The notes below the pieces were generated by a model. It was not told the origin of the DNA. It saw only the letters and a program-made list of their open reading frames with translations, and ran no database searches. Position numbers and translations under genes: made by a program. This document shows positions 23,508-31,617 of a stretch of 44,743 bases of DNA, piece after piece. The stretch is taken from assembly GCF_003710985.1 (NCBI RefSeq), contig NZ_RHHT01000016.1, positions 1-44,743 of the forward strand, given 5' to 3'. Numbering within the stretch: position 1 is the stretch's first letter; each line of letters begins with the position of its first letter. This DNA comes from Brevibacillus panacihumi (GTDB taxonomy: Bacteria; Bacillota; Bacilli; Brevibacillales; Brevibacillaceae).

Positions 23508-23981
23508 TTAGGCGTTGTGATTGATTACTTTTACCAGACTGGAGATCGTGCCGGCATGCATCGCTTCGTGGATGAAAGCAAAGTTGCACAGCTCAGCTAC
23601 CGTCTCAAAACGCATGGGCCCCATTTCAATCGGTTTGGGCAAAGCCCCTTCCAACGATTCGGGCGACAGTTCGGAGAGTTTGTTCAACTGCTCTGCGAGA
23701 ACAGCCAACAGTTCGTCTTTCGTCGGCGGAGTGATGGTCCAGTCTGCTGGTTTCGTCCCCATTTTGAAAAGCTCCTCGTAAGAATCTGGAAGCTTGATGA
23801 CGTCCAGAGAACAGAGTGCAAGGATGCTGTTCTGCACGACTGCGATATGACCCAGATTCCATTTGATCGTGTTGTTGAAAGGAACAGGCTGTACATCGTA
23901 AAGCTCCTCTGGAATCATTTGTGCCCGGTGAAGCAACACACTGCGAATGGTTTTTCCTGAAGATAAAATCGCGGATGACAT
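23508..23981 (-). CDS. DinB-family metal-binding protein
   Basis: A 157-residue four-helix DinB-fold protein. The three histidines that bind a divalent metal are present: His45 in WNLGHIAVVQ, His138 and His142 in FIHEAMHAGTI. Relatives include thiol S-transferases that use bacillithiol or mycothiol, and proteins of unknown role. DNA-damage induction cannot be judged here; no LexA box was identified. ATG after GGAGGTG. Monocistronic, with its own terminator. Confidence 0.88.
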   Translation of the reverse strand: MSSAILSSGKTIRSVLLHRAQMIPEELYDVQPVPFNNTIKWNLGHIAVVQNSILALCSLDVIKLPDSYEELFKMGTKPADWTITPPTKDELLAVLAEQLNKLSELSPESLEGALPKPIEMGPMRFETVAELCNFAFIHEAMHAGTISSLVKVINHNA

Positions 23982-24045
23982 GAATGGACACCTCCATGAA
24001 ATGGTAATGGGTTACCACTCCCATTGTACACGATTTTATGGGCTG

Positions 24046-24675
24046 CTAGGCTTTTTTTCGAAAGAGACTGACGAGCGAAATTAGCAAAGCCAGTCCGGAG
24101 AGAACCAGCGGCAAGGTGCTGCCGGTTCCGGTCGAGCTGCCTTGTGCCGCGGCTGGCGCTGCTTGCTCATCGGTGTGTCCGTGATCGTGTCCATGACCAG
24201 CATCCCCCGTTCCTTGCCTGATCGTTGTCACGGAGGCAGGCGTCTTGGAATCCTGATCTCCCGTCCATTCTACGACCTCACCATCCGTATAGGTCTGGTA
24301 GGCTTTCCAGGAAAGCTCTCCCGCTTCCTTGGGATTGGCCCCGACGAACGCAAATTCCATGAACTCATGCGGCCCGATGCCACCGTCTGTCGCCGTCCAG
24401 ATCAAGGCTGTATTGCGCCCCTCTGCGTCTTTTTCGAATTCATAGCTCCATCCGGGTACAGGTTGGACGGTGCTTACCTTCACTCCAGCCGGAAACTCCA
24501 GCTTTACTTTGACGGTGTTCGCGTCTTTTTCCACCGGAACGCGGACCGTATACTTTTCATAAGCACCCGTTGTGGTCTCCTTGGGATATACATTCACATG
24601 AGCCTGAGCACCGGCGGCTGTCATCCAAACCACACCTGCCACCAAGATACTGCTCATCCATTTTGCCTGTTTCAT
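24046..24675 (-). CDS. ycnI: YcnI-family copper-binding protein
   Basis: A 209-residue membrane-anchored, exported protein with a DUF1775/YcnI domain that binds Cu(II) and is thought to act in copper acquisition. A signal peptide ends in GAQA before His26, giving the N-terminal histidine brace (HVNVYPKET) seen in this family. The domain covers about residues 26-155 (VKLEFPAGVKVSTVQPVPGW, IGPHEFMEFAFVG). A His-rich linker GHGHDHGHTDE follows, then a low-complexity Gly/Ser/Ala stretch, a C-terminal helix (LPLVLSGLALLISLVSLF) and a basic RKKA anchor. It starts 22 bases after ycnJ, in the B. subtilis ycnJ-ycnI order. Confidence 0.93.
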   Translation of the reverse strand: MKQAKWMSSILVAGVVWMTAAGAQAHVNVYPKETTTGAYEKYTVRVPVEKDANTVKVKLEFPAGVKVSTVQPVPGWSYEFEKDAEGRNTALIWTATDGGIGPHEFMEFAFVGANPKEAGELSWKAYQTYTDGEVVEWTGDQDSKTPASVTTIRQGTGDAGHGHDHGHTDEQAAPAAAQGSSTGTGSTLPLVLSGLALLISLVSLFRKKA

Positions 24676-24697
24676 CCTTATTCCTCCTCGACTTGAT

Positions 24698-25939
24698 TTA
24701 ACCGGGATACGGCATTTGGCTCATCCACAATCCTGCGAAAATAGCCAAAATCCCAAAAACAACTTCCCAGCGCAAGCGCTTTTCGTTCAACACATGTTTT
24801 CCAAGCCAGCCATTCCTCTGTCGATAAGCGACAATCAGCATCAGCAGGACCAAGACCAGCTTCACCACCAACAGATCGTTCCAGATCAGCCAGTTTTCCA
24901 GCATCTTATTAAGATCAGTCTGCACCCACAGCATGAGAATGCCTGTAAGCAGGGAAACCAGTGCTGCCATCGCGACAAGGCGCAAAAAGAAGCGCTTGAA
25001 TGCTTCATTCCCTTGATGTGCCTGCGATCTGTGCAAAAGCAGGTAGGCGAGTGCTCCCAGCCACAGGGCAATGCTCAGGACGTGCAGCACACGCAGCAGC
25101 AAAGCCAGCCACAAGGGGGAAAGCCCCCAGGCATGGCCGCCAAATGCTTGCGTGCCGATCAGCAAGAGCCACACCGCGACATACCAGCCTGTGATCATGC
25201 CAGGTAGCCCCAACAGCAGGAGCAGCAAAGCAGATACCAGCAGCATGATAGCAAAGGGAGATTGCGACAAGACAGAGACATTGCCTTGCCAGAGCGCAGT
25301 TGTCAGGGAAGCCGCCGGAAGAGACGCATCGTAGACGAACCACAATGACGTCAGGCCGATGAATATCAACAGCCAGCCGATCTGTCTGCCTCTTCCCAAG
25401 GATTGCGCAAAGGACGGCAGGCCGTAGCGTTGAGCGAAACAAGCCACCAGATAAAAGCCGCCTCCGACGAGCAAAATACCCTGGGTCAGGAATCGGAGAA
25501 GGATCAGATACGTCGGATCCGATTGCTTCTGGGACGGCTCAGCAACATGCGCACTCTTTTGTCCCAGGGAAAAGGTCAGCCGCTCTTCCACCGGATGTCC
25601 GTCCTCCGACACCACGGAAACCATTGCCGTATACGTCCCTTCTGCCAGATCAGGAGGCAACGAGACATGGACGCGCGTCGCGTCACCTGGCTGCAGCCTG
25701 GGCCGCTCCAGCTTGACTTCCTCTCCGTTCCAGTCGTACAGATGAATCTCGACCAGATCAGCCTCCAGGACCTCTGTGAAAGCAAACGAGAGTTGTCCCG
25801 GGTTATGGTGCAGCAGTTCTCCTTCTTTTGGCGAGCTGTCCACCAATCCGGCGTGGGCCTGGACATTTCCGATCCCTCCCATGAGGATCAGGAGAAAACA
25901 GATGATCCGGAATAGGATCTTCGTGCTTTTCATGTTCAT
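24698..25939 (-). CDS. ycnJ: CopC-CopD fusion, copper import protein YcnJ
   Basis: A 413-residue fusion. The signal peptide ends at VQA before His29, then an extracellular CopC domain (residues 29-125: HAGLVDSSPKEGELL, AFTEVLEADLVEIHLYDWNG, SEDGHPVEERLTFSLG) whose Cu(II) ligands are the N-terminal His with Asp113 and His115. Eight or so membrane helices form the CopD domain (from about 150), including HVLSIALWLGALAYLLL. It imports copper, as YcnJ does in B. subtilis. The start is ATG 25939 with GGAAGGTG; longer frames are not supported. The ycnK repressor gene is not adjacent, so control is unclear. Confidence 0.92.
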   Translation of the reverse strand: MNMKSTKILFRIICFLLILMGGIGNVQAHAGLVDSSPKEGELLHHNPGQLSFAFTEVLEADLVEIHLYDWNGEEVKLERPRLQPGDATRVHVSLPPDLAEGTYTAMVSVVSEDGHPVEERLTFSLGQKSAHVAEPSQKQSDPTYLILLRFLTQGILLVGGGFYLVACFAQRYGLPSFAQSLGRGRQIGWLLIFIGLTSLWFVYDASLPAASLTTALWQGNVSVLSQSPFAIMLLVSALLLLLLGLPGMITGWYVAVWLLLIGTQAFGGHAWGLSPLWLALLLRVLHVLSIALWLGALAYLLLHRSQAHQGNEAFKRFFLRLVAMAALVSLLTGILMLWVQTDLNKMLENWLIWNDLLVVKLVLVLLMLIVAYRQRNGWLGKHVLNEKRLRWEVVFGILAIFAGLWMSQMPYPG

Positions 25940-26023
25940 TTCGATCACCTTCCGCTTCATAAGACTAGCAGAATGACGGCTTGTTCCATATGGCTCACAC
26001 GGGCTATTTTCAAGGAGTATCGC

Positions 26024-26071
26024 CAAAAAAAGAAAGACCCAGACCGGATTATCATCCAGCCTGGGCCTTTG
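26024..26071 (-). terminator. Terminator of potABCD
   Basis: AAAGGCCCAG...CTGGGTCTTT (minus view, one mismatch) followed by CTTTTTTT, ten bases after the potD stop. Confidence 0.87.
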
Positions 26072-26080
26072 TGCATCTAT

Positions 26081-27136
26081 TTATCTGCCGCTCTTCATTT
26101 CTGTCCAGTAGCGGTCGTACTCTTGCAGGGTATCCCCTACGTCGACCAGCCACTCTGCCCGAGCGATGTCTTTCGGGTCGAGGAAGATCATTTTGTTGGA
26201 GCGGTACTCTTCGCTGTGCAGAGGATACGCCTGTTCATTCGGGTTGCTGTATCCGATGGATTCGTAGTTCTTCACGCTAACTTCCGGGTCCATCAGGTAG
26301 TTGATGAATTTCTCAGCCAATTCCTTGTGTTTGGCTCCTTTGGGAATCGCCATGGTATCCGCCCAGATGGTTGCCCCTTCTTTCGGGATGACGTAATCCA
26401 CATTCGGATTCTCCGCTTGGATAAACGCAGCGTCGCCAGACCAGACAGAGCCGATCCACGCTTCTTCCGCGATCATCTTCTGCTTGATGTTGTCAGTGTC
26501 AAACGCGATGACGCTCGGCAGCAAGGTCTTCATATCGGCAAATGCCTTCTCCAGCTCGCCTTTATCCGTCGAGCTGTTGGAGAAACCGTTTTTGATCAAG
26601 GCCATTCCCATGACCTCACGCGGGTCATTCAGGAGAATGACACGGCCCTTGTACGCTTCGTTCCACAAGTCATTCCAGCTTGTCGGCTGTTCTTTGACAT
26701 AATTTTTGTTGTACGCGATCCCGGTAATACCCCATGTGTAGATGATGGAGTGCTTGCTGCCAGGGTCAAACGGCGGCGTCTGGAATGAGGAGACGATGTT
26801 TTTCAGGTTGGGAATGTTGTCTTTGTTAATTTCTTCCAGCAACCCAAGCTCGATCATGGTCGCGACCATGTAGTCGGAAGGCTGGATCAGATCGTAGCCC
26901 GATGCGCCTGCCTGAATTTTGGCCAGCATCTCTTCGTTGCTGCCGTAGACGTCGTAGTTTACCTTGACGTTGAATTTTTGCTCGAAGTCGGCGATGACTT
27001 CAGGATCGAAGTTGTCAGCCCAACTGTAGATGTTGAGCACTTGGGCTTCCTGCTCCGAAGACGAGGAACAGCCTACGGCCGTAAAAGCGAGTGCGGCGGT
27101 CAAAGCGCCGATCATGAGTGATTTGAAGCGTTTCAA
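26081..27136 (-). CDS. potD: Spermidine/putrescine-binding lipoprotein PotD
   Basis: A 351-residue solute-binding lipoprotein. The lipobox is AFTAVGC with Cys23, followed by SSSSEQEAQ. The type 2 periplasmic-binding fold of the PotD group is shown by LNIYSWADNFDPEVIADFEQKF, GASGYDLIQPSDYMV, YTWGITGIAYNK, ILLNDPREVMGMAL, AEEAWIGSVWSGDA and an ending in YDRYWTEMKSG. It delivers polyamines to PotBC. The start is TTG with AGGAGG 10 bases upstream. It is the last gene of the operon and ends just before a terminator. Confidence 0.94.
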   Translation of the reverse strand: MKRFKSLMIGALTAALAFTAVGCSSSSEQEAQVLNIYSWADNFDPEVIADFEQKFNVKVNYDVYGSNEEMLAKIQAGASGYDLIQPSDYMVATMIELGLLEEINKDNIPNLKNIVSSFQTPPFDPGSKHSIIYTWGITGIAYNKNYVKEQPTSWNDLWNEAYKGRVILLNDPREVMGMALIKNGFSNSSTDKGELEKAFADMKTLLPSVIAFDTDNIKQKMIAEEAWIGSVWSGDAAFIQAENPNVDYVIPKEGATIWADTMAIPKGAKHKELAEKFINYLMDPEVSVKNYESIGYSNPNEQAYPLHSEEYRSNKMIFLDPKDIARAEWLVDVGDTLQEYDRYWTEMKSGR

Positions 27137-27153
27137 TGCAGATCATCCTCCTA

Positions 27154-27942
27154 TCAATATGGGATCGTCTTAGAGTCCTTGCGTCTGAAGAGCTCAGCTA
27201 TGATCACCAGAAGTACGGTACTTGTGATTAACAGTGTAGATAGAGCATTTACCTCTGGCGAAACTCCCCGTTTCACCAGCCCGTAGATATACAGCGGCAA
27301 GGTAGTCGAATTCGGACCCGCCACGAAAAACGAGATTATGAAGTCGTCCAGCGACAAGGTGAAGGACATCAAAAATCCTGCGACAATCCCTGGCATAATC
27401 AACGGCAATATCACGTAGCGAAGCGTCTGCCACGGAGTCGCGCCCAGATCCTGCGACGCTTCCTCCAGATCCTTGCCCATATCTGCAAGACGAGCGGAAA
27501 TGATGACCATCACAAACGGAATACTGAAGGTCGTATGCGCCATGATCAGCGTCGCCTTGCCCAAATCAACCTGGAACTGGCTAAACAGGATGAGCAGCGC
27601 CAATCCGAGCATGATCTCGGGGATCACAATCGGCAGATAGATCAGGCCGTTGATGATATTTTGCCAGCGCAGCGAATAATGCTTGATCGCCAAAGATGCG
27701 GCCGTTCCGAGAACCGTAGCCAGCACGCTGCTGATGAGGCCGATCGACAGGCTGTTCGACAGCGCCTGCATCACCTGCCTGTTCTCGAACAAAGAGATGT
27801 ACCACTTCCATGTAAAACCGCTCCAGACCGCATTGATCCGCGATTCATTAAACGAGTAGAGAATCAGGACCGCAATCGGCAGGTAGAGGAAGATGATCAT
27901 CAGCCAGGAAAATCCCGACAACGCGTTTGAGCGCTTTTTCAT
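27154..27942 (-). CDS. potC: Polyamine ABC transporter permease PotC
   Basis: A 262-residue inner-membrane permease with six helices. The cytoplasmic EAA loop that contacts PotA is DLEEASQDLGATPWQTLRYVILPLIMPGIVAG. The start ATG overlaps the potB stop as ATGA and has AAGGAGGGG inside potB, so translation is coupled. It pairs with PotB as the channel for spermidine or putrescine. Confidence 0.94.
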   Translation of the reverse strand: MKKRSNALSGFSWLMIIFLYLPIAVLILYSFNESRINAVWSGFTWKWYISLFENRQVMQALSNSLSIGLISSVLATVLGTAASLAIKHYSLRWQNIINGLIYLPIVIPEIMLGLALLILFSQFQVDLGKATLIMAHTTFSIPFVMVIISARLADMGKDLEEASQDLGATPWQTLRYVILPLIMPGIVAGFLMSFTLSLDDFIISFFVAGPNSTTLPLYIYGLVKRGVSPEVNALSTLLITSTVLLVIIAELFRRKDSKTIPY

Positions 27943-28793
27943 GCTGACCCCTCCTTCGCACCGCCGGCTTGGGTAGCCTTGAAGTAGAGCAGGATCAGCA
28001 GCAAGGACAACAGCATCAGCACGATGGACAACGCAGATCCGAACGGCCAGTCACGCGCTGAGAGGAACTGGTTCTGGATGACGTTGCCGATCAGGGCCGA
28101 CTTCGCTCCCCCCATCACATCCGGAACGACGAACATCCCGATCGAGGAGACGAAGACCAGGATCGAACCCGTCACTACGCCCGTCTTGGTCATCGGCAGG
28201 GTCACATGCCAAAATGCCTTCCATGGCGTCGCGCCCAGATCATAGGCCGCCTCCAGCTTGCGGTAATCCATCTGCTCCAGTGATACGTAGATCGGCAGAA
28301 CCATGAACGGCAGGAGCGTGTAGACCATCCCGACGAGCACGGAGCCGGAATTGTACAGAAGCGTCAGCGGCTCGTCGATCAAGCCAAGTGACTGCAAAAT
28401 GGTATTGACGACCCCTTGCGAGCGCAAAATGATGACCCATGCGTAGGAACGAACCAGGAAGTTGATCCAAAAAGGAATCATGACCAATAACAGCCAAATT
28501 TGCTGCTTGGACTTCTCCAGCCTGGAAATGTAATAGGCCAGCGGATAGCCGCACAGGATGGAAAATACCGTCGTCAATACGGCGACAACCAATGTATCCC
28601 AAAAAATCAGACCGTATAAAGGATCAAAGATCCGTATGTAGTTGTCAATGGTAAATTGATAGACAACTTGGCCGTACGTGCCTCGCTCCATGAAAGATAA
28701 GGCCAGCATCAGGATCATTGGCAAGACGAAGAGCGCCCCCATCCACACAAGTGTCGGCAGCGCAAGGAGTTTGATTCGCTTTGTCTTCAACAA
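27939..28793 (-). CDS. potB: Polyamine ABC transporter permease PotB
   Basis: A 284-residue permease; EAA loop [31 protein letters not shown]. It begins with two adjacent TTG codons (28793 and 28790), one of which overlaps the potA stop (TTGA), with GAGGTGG just upstream in potA, so translation should be coupled. The N-terminus [22 protein letters not shown] is normal for PotB. The non-ATG start may lower output relative to PotA. Confidence 0.93.
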   Translation of the reverse strand: MLKTKRIKLLALPTLVWMGALFVLPMILMLALSFMERGTYGQVVYQFTIDNYIRIFDPLYGLIFWDTLVVAVLTTVFSILCGYPLAYYISRLEKSKQQIWLLLVMIPFWINFLVRSYAWVIILRSQGVVNTILQSLGLIDEPLTLLYNSGSVLVGMVYTLLPFMVLPIYVSLEQMDYRKLEAAYDLGATPWKAFWHVTLPMTKTGVVTGSILVFVSSIGMFVVPDVMGGAKSALIGNVIQNQFLSARDWPFGSALSIVLMLLSLLLILLYFKATQAGGAKEGSA

Positions 28794-29773
28794 GAAAGCA
28801 CCACCTCGTCCGTCTGTGACCAGCCAATCGCCACTTGATGATCCACCTGCCAGTCATAGCCTTCGTTGGCGTATTGATGGGCCAAGACGCTCATTTCTGT
28901 TCCATCCAAGCGAATATAAATCTTTCGCAGATTTCCAAGAAATACGACATCCGTGATCCGTCCCGTCTTCTTGTGCTTCTCTGATTCCACATCTCTTGGA
29001 TACAGCTTCAATTTTTCAGGTCTGACCGCTGTACAAGCCCCTTCCTCCTGGAAGATGTTGTTCTCGCCGATAAACGTGGCGACGAACATGGTTTGCGGTC
29101 GGTTGTAGATTTCGGCAGGGGACGCGATTTGTTCAATCCGGCCTTTGTTCATGACGGCGATCCGATCAGACATCGCCATTGCCTCTTCCTGGTCATGCGT
29201 CACGTAGATAAACGTGATGCCCAGGTTTTTTTGCAGATTTTTCAATTCCAATTGCAGGCTTTTGCGCAGTTGATAGTCCAGCGCTCCCAGCGGCTCGTCC
29301 AGCAGCAACACTTTGGGGTTGTTGATGATGGCTCTGGCGATCGCAACCCGCTGCTGCTGGCCGCCGGAAAGCTGCTTGGGAGTGCGCTTTCTCAGCTCGC
29401 TCAGCTGCACGTATTGCAACACCTCTTCCAGCCTCTGCTGCTGCTCGGCTCCGTTCACCTTTTTCATCTTCAGGCCAAACAAAATGTTTTGTTCGACCGT
29501 CATGTGAGGAAACAGCGCATACTGCTGGAACACCATGTTCATATCTCGCTTGTACGGGGGAACCTGGGAGAGCGGCTTGCCTTCGAGGTAGATCTCTCCG
29601 GACGTCGGCTCTTCAAAGCCCGCAATCATACGAAGCAAAGTGGTTTTTCCGCAACCACTTGGACCCAGCAATGTCAAAAACTCCCCTTCTTCTATAGAAA
29701 GAGAAAAAGGGGGAACTACGACAGAGCCGGCAAATTGTTTTTCAATGGTATCCAATTGTATGATTGTTTTCAT
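28787..29773 (-). CDS. potA: Polyamine ABC transporter ATPase PotA
   Basis: A 328-residue ATPase. Walker [12 protein letters not shown] (37-47), Q loop QQYALFPH, signature LSGGQQQR (135-142), Walker [13 protein letters not shown] (155-166) and the switch His in [16 protein letters not shown]-terminal TOBE-like regulatory domain begins near residue 230 ([17 protein letters not shown]). It powers uptake through PotBC. ATG after GGTGAG; first gene of the operon, with a good promoter upstream. Confidence 0.95.
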   Translation of the reverse strand: MKTIIQLDTIEKQFAGSVVVPPFSLSIEEGEFLTLLGPSGCGKTTLLRMIAGFEEPTSGEIYLEGKPLSQVPPYKRDMNMVFQQYALFPHMTVEQNILFGLKMKKVNGAEQQQRLEEVLQYVQLSELRKRTPKQLSGGQQQRVAIARAIINNPKVLLLDEPLGALDYQLRKSLQLELKNLQKNLGITFIYVTHDQEEAMAMSDRIAVMNKGRIEQIASPAEIYNRPQTMFVATFIGENNIFQEEGACTAVRPEKLKLYPRDVESEKHKKTGRITDVVFLGNLRKIYIRLDGTEMSVLAHQYANEGYDWQVDHQVAIGWSQTDEVVLSC

Positions 29774-29818
29774 CTTGTCATCTCACCATATGTAGAAATA
29801 CTCATGCCAATCTAGGTA

Positions 29819-29847
29819 AATATATCGTGTATGATTCTTTTTGTAAA
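29819..29847 (-). promoter_or_regulatory. Promoter of potABCD
   Basis: On the minus strand TTTACA (29842-29847), 17 bases, TATATT (29819-29824), about 45 bases upstream of potA. Confidence 0.7.
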
Positions 29848-29891
29848 CAGTTTCAGGGCAGGAAAGCAATTTTTCCTTGGACTATTTTCCA

Positions 29892-29925
29892 TTAAAAGAC
29901 ACCGGATGTCCTCGCACCCGGTGTT
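29892..29925 (-). terminator. Terminator after the tail-collar gene cluster
   Basis: ACACCGG/CCGGTGT stem on the minus strand followed by CTTTTAAT, about 20 bases past the last collar gene. Confidence 0.75.
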
Positions 29926-29943
29926 TCTTCCTTCTGCACCGCC

Positions 29944-30468
29944 CTACCCTTTGGGCAGGTATTCGCCATACAGACAGATGATATAGTTGACTCCCAGATA
30001 GGGCTGCATATTGTTGTGCGGCTGGTCATTCCCCGCTACACCAATCGCAAGGGGGCTCATGGCTGTCCCTTCAGCAGATGGGGAATACGCTAGAATGCCT
30101 CCCCGGATGTTCGTTGTATTGGCCCAGACCGCTTGGGTAGGATCAGCAGTATTCGCCTCCTGGATCACCCGTGGAGTATGCGTGTGGGCAGGAATTTCCT
30201 ATGTCCGAAGAGCAACCGAGCTTGTCCCCGTTGTCTGACCGATCACCCGCGGTGTCAGACCGGGCCCGTGACCGAAGTGCATCGGTGCTTTCCCCCGCAA
30301 ATCTGGCAGGCAAAATGTCGTTTTCCCGTTGCCGCCATACTTAATTCCCAAAATACTGTATAGAGCCGTATTACTGCTAATTGGCAGCTCTTGTCCATCG
30401 CAAAATGCCCAATTCTTCGGAGCAAATTGTCCAGCAAATATTCGGATTTCTCCGACAAACCCATCCAT
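29944..30468 (-). pseudogene. Tail-collar (Mdp) protein interrupted by an in-frame TAG
   Basis: Reading from ATG 30468 (AGGAGG 9 bases upstream), the frame matches the two upstream paralogues: GFVGEIRIFAGQFAPKNWAFCDGQ, ALYSILGIKYGGNGKTTFCLPDLRGKAP. A TAG at 30199-30201 stops it after 89 codons, but the same frame continues without change: EIPAHTHTPRVIQEANTADP, then SPLAIGVAGNDQPHNNMQPYLGVNYIICLYGEYLPKG to a real stop at 29944. Paralogue two has Gln at the aligned position, so one C-to-T change (CAG to TAG) would explain it. Restored length is 174 residues, the same as its neighbours. Either a recent nonsense mutation or a sequencing error. Confidence 0.82.
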
Positions 30469-30486
30469 GTCCCAAAACCTCCTTTA

Positions 30487-30987
30487 TCATGAATCTCGCG
30501 GGGGAAATATCCCTCGCATGCAAATGCAATAATTGAGCACCGTGTAAGGCTGCATGTTCGGGTGGGCCTGTCCCTGTCCACTCACTGTCAATGCTTGTCC
30601 ATGCATTACGGTATTCACACTGTCATAGTAGAGTTTTGTCGTCCCATTATTGGCCCACCGTATATTGTCAGCAATCTGTGCAGTCGCAGGCGCATTCGTG
30701 CCAAAAGCCTGATGCTGATGGGCCGGCATTTCCTGGCTTGTCAGAGCATGGCTTTCTTCTCCGCCCACGGCTCCTGCCCGGATGCCCGCTCCTGCGTGAA
30801 TGGGTACTCGGCCGCGCAGATCCGGCAGACAAAAATAGGTTCTCCCATCTCCTCCATAGGTCGCCCCCAGTAAAGAATAGAGTGCTTGATTCGTGATAAT
30901 CGGCAATTGTTGTCCATCACAAAAAGCCCAGCCAGGCGGGGGATAATCACCCGCGAACAGTCGAATTTCACCTAAAAATGGCTCCAT
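30487..30987 (-). CDS. Phage tail collar-domain protein (MdpB-like)
   Basis: A 166-residue protein. The tail-collar domain (Pfam Collar, PF07484) has the conserved GEIRLFAGDYPPPGWAFCDGQQLPI, ALYSLLGATYGGDGRTYFCLPDLRGRVPIHAG, and later MPAHQHQAF and QAHPNMQPYTVLNYCICMRG. This fold forms trimeric fibre tips in phage tails; in Bacillales it occurs in standalone microcystin-dependent (Mdp) proteins of unclear role. Start at ATG 30987 after GGGAGG. It lies 31 bases after the third paralogue and 18 bases before the broken one, so the three form an operon. No signal peptide. Confidence 0.9.
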   Translation of the reverse strand: MEPFLGEIRLFAGDYPPPGWAFCDGQQLPIITNQALYSLLGATYGGDGRTYFCLPDLRGRVPIHAGAGIRAGAVGGEESHALTSQEMPAHQHQAFGTNAPATAQIADNIRWANNGTTKLYYDSVNTVMHGQALTVSGQGQAHPNMQPYTVLNYCICMRGIFPPRDS

Positions 30988-31018
30988 GAAATTTCCTCCC
31001 GTTTCATGTGATTGATCT

Positions 31019-31540
31019 TTAGCCTGCCGGTGGATACATACCAGTGACTGCGATAATAAAGGTAATGGCAAGCGAGGGCATCATATTGTCATGCGGCTGA
31101 TTCCCGCCCGCAATCGATAGACTGTTTGCATCCATCAACGCTGAGGACCCTTCCGCCGCTGTGGAAAATACTTTTGCACTTTGCGACCATACTTGGTTTA
31201 GCGGTGTGTTGGAGTCCCCCTGAAGCTTGGAGGCATGGACGCTATGCGTATGTGCCGGGAGCTGGGGCAAGGAGAGCGTGACCGTCTCAGCTCCTGCTTT
31301 TGTACTGAGATCGTATTTCGTGCCTGTCACAGGGTTCGTCCCCCGATGCACAGGAAGTCTTCCCCGCAAGTCAGGCAAGGCAAAGGTCGACTGCCCATCG
31401 CCTCCATAGGTGGTGCCAATCAAGGCAAACAAGACTTCGTACTCGGCTATGGGCAATTCTTGTCCGTTGCACAAGGCCCACCCTGCCGGGGCATAATCTC
31501 CTCCGAACATCCGGATTTCTCCAACATAGAAATCTTCCAT
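31019..31540 (-). CDS. Phage tail collar-domain protein (MdpA-like)
   Basis: A 173-residue protein with a collar domain: FYVGEIRMFGGDYAPAGWALCNGQELPI, GTTYGGDGQSTFALPDLRGRLPVHRG, LPAHTHSVHASKLQ and NQPHDNMMPSLAITFIIAVTGMYPP. Start ATG 31540 with GGAGGAG 8 bases upstream; the 27 codons before it are rejected. First of three similar genes. It begins 77 bases after the end of the large Ig-like gene, with a hairpin in between. The three copies diverge enough (about half identical by eye) to suggest old duplication. Confidence 0.9.
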   Translation of the reverse strand: MEDFYVGEIRMFGGDYAPAGWALCNGQELPIAEYEVLFALIGTTYGGDGQSTFALPDLRGRLPVHRGTNPVTGTKYDLSTKAGAETVTLSLPQLPAHTHSVHASKLQGDSNTPLNQVWSQSAKVFSTAAEGSSALMDANSLSIAGGNQPHDNMMPSLAITFIIAVTGMYPPAG

Positions 31541-31580
31541 CGTCATTCTCCTCCATCGCAACATCTGCTTGTTTGAGAAA

Positions 31581-31606
31581 GTGCCGGCCAGGGGTTGACC
31601 GGCACC
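31581..31606 (-). terminator. Hairpin between the Ig-like gene and the collar genes
   Basis: GTGCCGG/CCGGCAC with an inner TCA...TGG stem; the minus-strand tail TTTCTC is a poor U-run. It may be a partial terminator that sets the ratio of the two parts, or simply end the upstream gene. Confidence 0.5.
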
Positions 31607-31617
31607 TTCCTTCTGGA

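Noticed and set aside
9544..30201. General reassignment of TAG as a sense codon, suggested by the two in-frame TAGs
   Set aside because: Many intact genes here end in TAG at their expected C-terminus (fosB, the DJ-1/PfpI gene, the second dynamin, the YheC/YheD gene), so TAG is used as a normal stop.
29944..31540. Prophage remnant
   Set aside because: Only collar-type genes are present; no integrase, capsid, terminase, holin or tail genes flank them.
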